A DNA stretch of 10,783 nt from an uncultured Schwartzia sp. GTDB taxonomy: Bacteria > Bacillota > Negativicutes > Selenomonadales > Selenomonadaceae. The translations under genes were made by a program, and so were the position numbers. Location of the stretch: positions 1 through 10,783 of the forward strand of contig CAJPUA010000013.1 of the NCBI GenBank assembly GCA_905373705.1. Reading direction: 5' to 3'. Within the stretch, counting starts at the first letter, position 1; each line of letters opens with the position of its first letter. The notes under the pieces are model-generated. The model saw only the letters and a program-made list of their open reading frames with translations, was not told the origin of the DNA and did no database searches. Of this stretch, positions 6,729 through 10,783 are shown piece by piece.

Positions 6729-6740
6729 GGGGAGGAGAAC

Positions 6741-7427
6741 ATGGGAAAAGGTAAACTTATTATTCTGGAAGCGGGAGACGCTTCCGGCAAAGCGACCCAG
6801 ACGCGGCTGCTTTACGATCGGCTGGAGAAAGAGGGCTATCCGGTGCGACAGGTGGAATTTCCTGATTACGCGGCGGAATCCTCGGTGCTGGTGCGGATGT
6901 ATTTATCCGGCGCTTTTGGTCGGCAAGCAGGCGCAGTCGATGCTTACGCGGCGTCGACTTTTTTTGCGGTTGACCGCTATGCCTCGTACCGCCTGAAATG
7001 GGGGACGCATTACGAAAACGGCGGAATTGTGCTGGCGGATCGCTATACAACGTCCAACATGGTGCATCAATCGGTGAAGCTCAGGGACGTGGTGGATCGT
7101 GCCGCTTATATTGAGTGGTTGCAGGACTTTGAATACGATAAACTCGGTCTGCCGCGTCCCGATGGCGTAATTTTTCTTGATATGGATCCGGCGGTAAGCG
7201 ACCGGTTATTGTCGGCGCGAGCCAAAGAAGAAGGCGGCGGCGATATCCACGAACGCGATTGCGAATATCTTCATCGCTGTCATGCGGCATATCAGGCGCT
7301 CGCCGCCCGGTTTGGCTGGCGGCGCGTTCTCTGCAGTGAAGACGGCGAACCACGTCCGGTCGAGATAATCGCCGCAAAGGTCTATGCGGCGGCAATGGAG
7401 ATTTTAGAGAAAGCAGGGGGAAAATGA
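6741..7427 (+). CDS. tmk: Thymidylate kinase (dTMP kinase), GKAT subfamily
   Basis: This enzyme phosphorylates dTMP to dTDP with ATP, the committed step towards dTTP. It is 228 residues long, slightly more than the usual 205-215. The P-loop is EAGDASGKATQT (10-21): the residue after the catalytic lysine K17 is alanine instead of serine or threonine, with T19 next. I recall the same DASGKATQ form in clostridial Tmk proteins, so it marks a subfamily and not decay. Further motifs are FPDY (40-43), AVDRYASY (76-83), ADRYTTSN (99-106, the dTMP-site DRY) and the lid region around 159-172. The frame is open from 6438, but the ATG at 6741 follows GGAGG by five bases and starts the family's N-terminus. 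It overlaps the next gene by 4 nt (ATGA). Confidence 0.92.
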   Translation: MGKGKLIILEAGDASGKATQTRLLYDRLEKEGYPVRQVEFPDYAAESSVLVRMYLSGAFGRQAGAVDAYAASTFFAVDRYASYRLKWGTHYENGGIVLADRYTTSNMVHQSVKLRDVVDRAAYIEWLQDFEYDKLGLPRPDGVIFLDMDPAVSDRLLSARAKEEGGGDIHERDCEYLHRCHAAYQALAARFGWRRVLCSEDGEPRPVEIIAAKVYAAAMEILEKAGGK

Positions 7428-7987
7428 TCAAGGAGGTCTTGGTGGTTGAGGGAAAAATGGATGTCGCTGCTGTTCGCCGGGCGGCTGAAGCCGACTGTAT
7501 CATCACCGGGGGATTTACGCTAAGTCGCCGCACCCTCGATGATATAAAAGAAGCCTATCGTCGTCGGGGGATTATTATTCTGACCGATCCTGACGCGGCG
7601 GGGGAACGCATTCGCCGTTTTCTCGCTCAGCGCTTTCCCGACGCAAAGCACGCTTTTATTCCCCGGGAGGAAGCGACGGCAAACGATGATATCGGCGTCG
7701 AGCAGGCTTCTCCTGCGGCGATTCGCGCCGCACTGGATAAGGTTCGGACGCCGGGCTGGGAACCGGGGGAAATTTTTTCCACCGCGGATATGGCGCAAGC
7801 GCGGCTCAGCGGCGCAGCCGACGCCGTGCAGCGCCGGGCACGGCTGGGAGCGATGCTGGGCGTAGGCTTCGCGAACGCCAAAACTTTTCTGCGGCGCCTG
7901 AATCATTACGGCGTTACGCGGGAAGAATTTTCCGCTGCTGTGGCGGCGCTGAATGGAGAAGAGGGGAAAGCGTGTGCTGAAACCTAA
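7424..7987 (+). CDS. rnmV: Ribonuclease M5 (5S rRNA maturation)
   Basis: This Toprim-domain endonuclease cuts both sides of the 5S rRNA precursor; in Bacillus it needs ribosomal protein L18 as cofactor. The 187-residue length fits the family. The Toprim core is VVEGKMD (7-13) with catalytic E9, and TDPDAAGERIRR (54-65) with metal-binding D55 and D57. The family block HAFIPREEATANDDIGVE (76-93) follows, with a helical C-terminal region from about 115. The ATG overlaps the tmk stop as ATGA and has AGGGGG three bases upstream. A second AAGGAGG lies inside the gene at 7430-7436 before a GTG at 7442, but using that start would remove the first Toprim strand. Standing immediately before ksgA matches Firmicute gene order. 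Confidence 0.95.
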   Translation: MIKEVLVVEGKMDVAAVRRAAEADCIITGGFTLSRRTLDDIKEAYRRRGIIILTDPDAAGERIRRFLAQRFPDAKHAFIPREEATANDDIGVEQASPAAIRAALDKVRTPGWEPGEIFSTADMAQARLSGAADAVQRRARLGAMLGVGFANAKTFLRRLNHYGVTREEFSAAVAALNGEEGKACAET

Positions 7988-8882
7988 AATTTCCGATCCG
8001 GGTGTAACCCGTCATATTTTAAAAACGTTTGGTCTCCACGCCAGCAAGCGACTGGGACAGAATTTTCTGATTCAGGACAGCATTGTGCAGGCGATTACGG
8101 CGGCGGCAGAGATCCAGCCGGGCGACCGGGTGCTGGAGATTGGTCCGGGGATCGGCACGTTGACACAAGGAATGGCGGAAGCGGGCGCTGTGGTAACGGC
8201 GGTAGAGATCGATAAAAAACTGCCAGATGTGCTGGCGGAGACACTGGCTGGTTATGATCAGGTGCGTATCGTGCGCGGCGACATCCTGAAAACGGATATC
8301 CCGGCGCTGATGGGGAAAGAGCCATTCAAAGTAGTAGCAAATCTTCCTTACTACATTACGACGCCGATTCTGCTTAATCTCTTAGAGCAACGCCTCTCCG
8401 CCACTCGTATTGTGACGATGGTACAACGGGAAGTGGCGGAACGCATGATTGCCGTGCCGGGAGGGCGCGACTATGGAGCGCTCTCCGTCGCGGTGCAGTA
8501 TTATACCCGTCCGCGTCTCGCGCTGGCCGTGCCGCCGCGCTGCTTTCTGCCTTCTCCCGCCGTAGAATCAGCCGTCGTGGATTGTGTAGTGCGGGAGTCT
8601 CCGGCGGTCGCGGTATCGAATGAGAGACGGTTCTTTCAAGTAGTTCGGGCCGCCTTCGGGCAACGCCGGAAAACCCTCGGCAACGCGCTTCGCACCTTGG
8701 GAATTTCCCGGGATATGATACAGAATGCGCTGGAAAATGCTGGGATTGATGCGATCCGGCGAGGAGAAACATTATCTCTTGAAGAATTTGCGGCGCTTAC
8801 GGAAACTGTTCTGGCGGCAGAAAATAAGGGATGCGTCAACGGTTTATCTATATTTCTATTTATTTTACGCTGCTATGTATAA
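7974..8882 (+). CDS. rsmA: 16S rRNA dimethyladenosine transferase KsgA/RsmA
   Basis: It dimethylates the two adjacent adenines of the 3'-terminal loop of 16S rRNA, using SAM, late in 30S assembly. Motifs: LGQNF (27-31), SAM-binding EIGPGIGTLT (55-64), acidic VEID (77-80), the catalytic NLPYYIT (123-129) and FLPSPAVES (191-199). I chose the GTG at 7974 because GAGGGG lies seven bases upstream and the N-terminus then matches Bacillus KsgA in length; an in-frame ATG at 7953 is the alternative. It overlaps rnmV by 14 nt. The C-terminus is odd. After about residue 284 it runs into 18 residues of AT-rich, hydrophobic sequence (NGLSIFLFILRCYV). One extra A in the run at 8821-8824 would give the usual end at TAA 8825-8827, so a small frameshift is likely. 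Function should not suffer. Confidence 0.95.
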   Translation: MLKPKISDPGVTRHILKTFGLHASKRLGQNFLIQDSIVQAITAAAEIQPGDRVLEIGPGIGTLTQGMAEAGAVVTAVEIDKKLPDVLAETLAGYDQVRIVRGDILKTDIPALMGKEPFKVVANLPYYITTPILLNLLEQRLSATRIVTMVQREVAERMIAVPGGRDYGALSVAVQYYTRPRLALAVPPRCFLPSPAVESAVVDCVVRESPAVAVSNERRFFQVVRAAFGQRRKTLGNALRTLGISRDMIQNALENAGIDAIRRGETLSLEEFAALTETVLAAENKGCVNGLSIFLFILRCYV

Positions 8883-8907
8883 CGGTATTCAAATAAATAT
8901 CGTTTTT
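8881..8907 (+). terminator. Weak AT-rich terminator after ksgA
   Basis: AACGGTATT (8881-8889) pairs with 8896-8904 over nine positions, one of them a G-U pair, around a 6-nt loop. The stem runs into a TTTTT tract (8903-8907). It begins within the ksgA stop codon. The low GC makes it weak, so some read-through into the DUF2325 gene is possible. Confidence 0.5.
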
Positions 8908-8921
8908 AAGCTCCTTTTTAC

Positions 8922-8950
8922 TTGACAGAAATAATGAGAACTGTTATCAT
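8922..8950 (+). promoter_or_regulatory. Extended -10 promoter of the DUF2325 gene
   Basis: A consensus TTGACA (8922-8927) and TATCAT (8945-8950) are separated by 17 bases, with TG at 8942-8943 forming an extended -10. This is the strongest promoter in the window by eye. The predicted start is near 8957, giving a leader of about 42 nt with AAAGGAG (8982-8988) before the ATG. Confidence 0.85.
8935..8949 (+). promoter_or_regulatory. Fur-like operator 1
   Basis: TGAGAAC-T-GTTATCA is a 7-1-7 inverted repeat with one mismatched pair. It widens to 9-1-9 at 8933-8951. It matches the Fur consensus TGATAAT-N-ATTATCA at 11 of 14 arm positions. It covers the spacer and the -10 box, so a bound repressor would block RNA polymerase. 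Confidence 0.65.
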
Positions 8951-8958
8951 TTAATTAC

Positions 8959-8973
8959 TGATAAGGATTCTCA
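8959..8973 (+). promoter_or_regulatory. Fur-like operator 2
   Basis: TGATAAG-G-ATTCTCA matches the Fur consensus at 12 of 14 arm positions. Its reverse complement repeats operator 1 at 12 of 15 bases (TGAGAA-N3-TTATCA), so the two sites are inverted copies. Their centres are 24 bp apart. This site covers the predicted transcription start. Confidence 0.62.
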
Positions 8974-8998
8974 TACACTCTAAAGGAGCGATAGACTT

Positions 8999-9280
8999 AT
9001 GAGTATAGTAATTGTAGGCGGTAACGACTGTATGGTGCGTCAGTATAAAGATCTATGTGAGAAATATGCCTGCCGGGCGAAAGTTTTCACCCAGGTGCCG
9101 AAAGGCTTCCGTGATAAAATTGGGACTCCTGATATCATGGTGTTATTCACGCACACGGTAAGTCATAAGATGGTACAGAGCGCTCTTATCGAGGCGCGGC
9201 GCAAGAACGTCAAGGTCGTACGCTCACATACCTCTAGCTCTCATGCGTTGCGCGATATTCTGGAAGAACACGCCAGCTGA
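8999..9280 (+). CDS. DUF2325 small protein, probably metal (Fur) regulated
   Basis: This 93-residue soluble protein belongs to the DUF2325 family, which has no firmly assigned function that I know. It starts with a Rossmann-like strand and glycine turn, IVIVGGND (3-10). It continues with KVFTQ (28-32), IGTPDIMVLFTHTVSHKMV (41-59) and a C-terminal RSHTSSSHALRDIL (75-88). Cysteines at 11, 20 and 25 and histidines at 52, 56, 77, 82 and 91 could bind metal or haem; this is inference only. It is monocistronic, between a strong promoter with two Fur-like operators and a strong terminator. A role in iron or redox homeostasis fits that control. The start has AAAGGAG ten bases upstream. From memory such proteins occur near iron-transport genes in relatives, but none is present here. 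Confidence 0.87.
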   Translation: MSIVIVGGNDCMVRQYKDLCEKYACRAKVFTQVPKGFRDKIGTPDIMVLFTHTVSHKMVQSALIEARRKNVKVVRSHTSSSHALRDILEEHAS

Positions 9281-9314
9281 AACAAAATTTTCTTTACAAA
9301 AACAACAGTATTTT

Positions 9315-9344
9315 AAAACGCGGCGCTTTGACGCCGCGTTTTTT
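9315..9344 (+). terminator. Strong intrinsic terminator after the DUF2325 gene
   Basis: An 11-bp perfect stem (9315-9325 with 9332-9342) has a core of ACGCGGCG, a 6-nt loop and a run of six T (9339-9344). It begins 34 nt after the stop codon. Confidence 0.93.
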
Positions 9345-9368
9345 GCGTGATGATGTATTTTGCGGCGG

Positions 9369-9396
9369 TTGGTTTTGTGTTAGGATATATTATAAT
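9369..9396 (+). promoter_or_regulatory. Candidate promoter of the PHP-domain gene
   Basis: TATAAT (9391-9396) is a perfect -10 box. TTGGTT (9369-9374), 16 bases upstream, is a fair -35. Transcription would begin near 9403, so the mRNA leader is very short (about 10-19 nt) for either candidate start codon of the gene. Confidence 0.55.
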
Positions 9397-9412
9397 TACG
9401 GAGAAAGAGAGT

Positions 9413-10192
9413 GTGGGAGCGATGTTTTTTGACAGTCATCTTCATACCCGGTTTTCTGCCGACTCAGAAATGACGGCGCCGGAGGCGCTGACCGCGGCGA
9501 ATAAATTGGGACTGGGGCTGGTGTTTACGGAGCACATAGACTTCAGCTATCCGGGGGAGCTGGATTTTGTTTTTTCACCGGAAGAATATTGGGCGGCATA
9601 TGAGCCGCTTCGCGGCGATTATTTGCGGCTGGGCGTCGAGCTGGGACTTGTTCCGGGGGAAACGGAAAAGGCGCGGCAATTCCTCGCCCGGGCGCCTTTT
9701 GACGAAGTCATCGGCTCCATTCATCTTGTTGACGGGCGGGATCTTTACGACCCGAGCGGCTACAAAGGACGCGAACAAAAAGAGATGTATGCGTCTTACC
9801 TTCGTTTGATGGCGAAAATGGTGAGGGAGAACCCCTATATCGACGTTCTGGGGCATATAGATTACATCGCCCGCTACGCGCCGTATGAGCGCTCTGAGCT
9901 TTGCTACGAAGATTATCCCCAAGAGGTTGACGAGGTGTTTAGGACGCTTATAGAAACCGATACCGTCCTCGAAATTAATACACGCCGATTTAATGACGCT
10001 GGCGCGGTAAAAAACTTGCGCGTTCTCTATCAACGGTATCAGAAAATGGGCGGGGAATATATTACCATTGGCTCCGACGCGCACCAAAGCGAAGCGATTG
10101 GCGCACATTTTTCACTGGCGAAAGAAATGGCAGAATCGTGCGGTCTGACACCGATTACTTTCCAAGCTCGTCAGAAAACGAAAATTTTCTAA
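9413..10192 (+). CDS. PHP-domain phosphoesterase, HisJ (histidinol-phosphatase) family
   Basis: This cytoplasmic metal-dependent phosphoesterase has about 259 residues. All PHP metal ligands are visible: HLH (9-11), D17, EH (40-41), GVELG with E76, GSIH with H104, GHID with H148, and SDAH (221-224). The layout is that of HisJ, which removes phosphate from histidinol phosphate in histidine synthesis. No his gene is nearby, so another phosphoester substrate is possible. The start is uncertain. The GTG at 9413 has GGAG nine bases upstream. The ATG at 9422 is the more usual family N-terminus but has GGGAG only two bases away. The frame is open to 9347, but that would place the promoter inside the gene. 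The gene sits between a terminator and the rRNA promoter and has no terminator of its own. Confidence 0.87.
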   Translation: MGAMFFDSHLHTRFSADSEMTAPEALTAANKLGLGLVFTEHIDFSYPGELDFVFSPEEYWAAYEPLRGDYLRLGVELGLVPGETEKARQFLARAPFDEVIGSIHLVDGRDLYDPSGYKGREQKEMYASYLRLMAKMVRENPYIDVLGHIDYIARYAPYERSELCYEDYPQEVDEVFRTLIETDTVLEINTRRFNDAGAVKNLRVLYQRYQKMGGEYITIGSDAHQSEAIGAHFSLAKEMAESCGLTPITFQARQKTKIF

Positions 10193-10200
10193 AAAAAGAC

Positions 10201-10229
10201 TTGACGAAAAGGGTGGCATAGGGTAACAT
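10201..10229 (+). promoter_or_regulatory. rRNA operon promoter
   Basis: TTGACG (10201-10206) and TAACAT (10224-10229) are 17 bases apart. An A/T-rich stretch directly upstream (about 10181-10198) resembles an UP element. The -35 box begins nine bases after the stop codon of the PHP gene. The predicted start is near 10236. rRNA operons often have more than one promoter, but I see only this one. Confidence 0.75.
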
Positions 10230-10235
10230 AGAGAA

Positions 10236-10635
10236 GCTGATTCATGGGATCCTCCCATGGCGGCGGGTGTTCCTTGAAAACTAAACAATGCAGAAATGAA
10301 TCATCGAAATATGATTCAAGCCAGATGTGCGTGGAGGGCGAAAGCCCTACCACCAACAATTTCTAAGAACACGAAACGCGAAAGCGAATCGTGCAAGAAG
10401 ATAACGAGCCAAACGGCTCTCTCATGCTTCCCCGGCTCTTTCGTCACCCTGGCTACGCCCGGAAACGTGCAACGCACGTTAAAGGCGTAGCTAAAGAAGA
10501 CGTAAAGCAAGGGAAAAAACGCAGAGATTTTTTCGCTAGGCAAGGAAGGCCGAAGCGGCCGCCCGGAGACGTACTCATGTACGTCGAGGAGCGGCAGCGA
10601 AGGACTGACGCCGCATAGCGGGAAAAGATCAAGTT
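10236..10635 (+). ncRNA. Structured leader of the 16S rRNA precursor
   Basis: These ~400 nt hold no gene but a chain of perfect or near-perfect hairpins: 10243-10259, 10297-10318, 10331-10353 (GAAA tetraloop, one bulged A), 10370-10393 (GAAA tetraloop with a symmetric AA/AA internal loop), 10406-10419, 10451-10492 (two-tier: 8-bp outer and 7-bp inner stem), 10513-10534, 10548-10560, 10568-10585 and 10591-10614. In rRNA precursors such leaders support antitermination, folding and RNase III processing. GGCTCT occurs at both 10415 and 10434, so GAGCC at 10406 has two possible partners. The short open frames here are not credible genes. Confidence 0.75.
10268..10287 (+). promoter_or_regulatory. 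boxA-like antitermination element
   Basis: TGTTCCTTGAAAACTAAACA differs at one position from the TGTTCTTTGAAAACT block found in Firmicute rRNA leaders and spacers, where NusB/NusE bind to keep polymerase from terminating early. It lies about 30 nt into the transcript, just after the first hairpin. Confidence 0.7.
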
Positions 10636-10783
10636 TTCATGGAGAGTTTGATCCTGGCTCAGGACGAACGCTGGCGGCGTGCTTAACACATGCAAGTCGA
10701 ACGGGAAACTTTATTTCGGTAAAGGATCTAGTGGCAAACGGGTGAGTAACGCGTAGGCAACCTGCCCTTAGGATGGGGACAAC
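10636..10783 (+). rRNA. rrs: 16S ribosomal RNA, 5' end only
   Basis: The universal 5' segment AGAGTTTGATCCTGGCTCAG begins at 10643. It is followed by the conserved GACGAACGCTGGCGGCG, AACACATGCAAGTCGAACG and AACGGGTGAGTAACGCG blocks. The mature 5' end is placed by analogy with E. coli numbering and may be off by a few bases. The gene runs out of the window after about 148 nt. The stretch GTAGGCAACCTGCCC followed by GATGGGGACAAC is typical of Negativicutes. Confidence 0.97.

Noticed and set aside
6438..6740. Longer N-terminus for thymidylate kinase overlapping the decarboxylase
   Set aside because: The real P-loop N-terminus begins at 6741 right after GGAGG; the upstream part is a frame shadow of the preceding gene.
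9347..9412. ATG start at 9347 with a hydrophobic segment in front of the PHP domain, suggesting a membrane anchor
   Set aside because: The segment contains a perfect -10 box and lies just after a terminator T-run, with no Shine-Dalgarno; it is most likely untranslated.
10296..10618. Short open frames in the rRNA leader
   Set aside because: They are made of hairpin sequence, lack ribosome binding sites, and occur on both strands as expected by chance.
10236..10635. Possible tRNA or CRISPR-like repeat in the hairpin-rich leader
   Set aside because: No cloverleaf with a T-loop and anticodon arm, and the hairpins are not copies of one repeat with regular spacers.

Overview
The window looks like chromosome from a member of the Negativicutes (Selenomonas/Veillonella/Acidaminococcus side of the Firmicutes). 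Three things point there. The 5' end of a 16S rRNA gene has the run of bases typical of that class just after the first variable loop. A fold-III lysine/ornithine decarboxylase closely resembles, from memory, the Selenomonas ruminantium enzyme that makes cadaverine for peptidoglycan. The gene order around tmk, RNase M5 and KsgA is that of Firmicutes. Coding DNA is GC-rich with tight spacing, while promoters are AT-rich with good sigma-70-type hexamers. I could not run any search, so the assignment stops at the class.

Layout. Positions 1-71 end in a strong terminator hairpin that can serve both strands. On the minus strand are an SLC13/DASS anion transporter (87-1496) and a YgbA-family cysteine-rich small protein (1731-2204), separated by a near-perfect palindrome (1661-1701). 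Divergent from ygbA is the lysine/ornithine decarboxylase gene (2467-3630), with its own promoter and terminator. Next comes a compact plus-strand operon: a DegS-type cytoplasmic histidine kinase (3872-5224), a fold-I Orn/Lys/Arg decarboxylase (5221-6675), thymidylate kinase (6741-7427), RNase M5 (7424-7987) and 16S rRNA dimethyladenosine transferase KsgA (7974-8882). The genes overlap by a few bases, except for a 65-nt spacer before tmk that is framed by a perfect inverted repeat. This is a shortened version of the Firmicute yaaO-tmk-...-rnmV-ksgA region, with a histidine kinase in front and darA, yaaR and holB absent.

After the operon, a monocistronic DUF2325 gene (8999-9280) has a consensus extended -10 promoter and two Fur-like 7-1-7 operators, which suggests control by iron or another metal. 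A PHP-domain (HisJ-type) phosphoesterase follows (about 9413-10192). Its stop codon lies against the promoter of an rRNA operon. That operon has a leader of about 400 nt full of hairpins and a boxA-like element before the 16S gene, of which only the first ~148 nt are present.

How the genes work together. The operon couples ribosome and RNA maturation (rnmV for 5S, ksgA for 16S), DNA precursor supply (tmk) and amino-acid/polyamine decarboxylation to a histidine kinase with no adjacent response regulator. The two decarboxylases belong to unrelated PLP folds; both may feed diamine pools, which in this class are built into the cell wall. No mobile element with a transposase, prophage, CRISPR array or defence system is visible. 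The best leads are the metal-regulated DUF2325 gene, the orphan DegS-like kinase, the hairpin-framed tmk leader and the structured rRNA leader.
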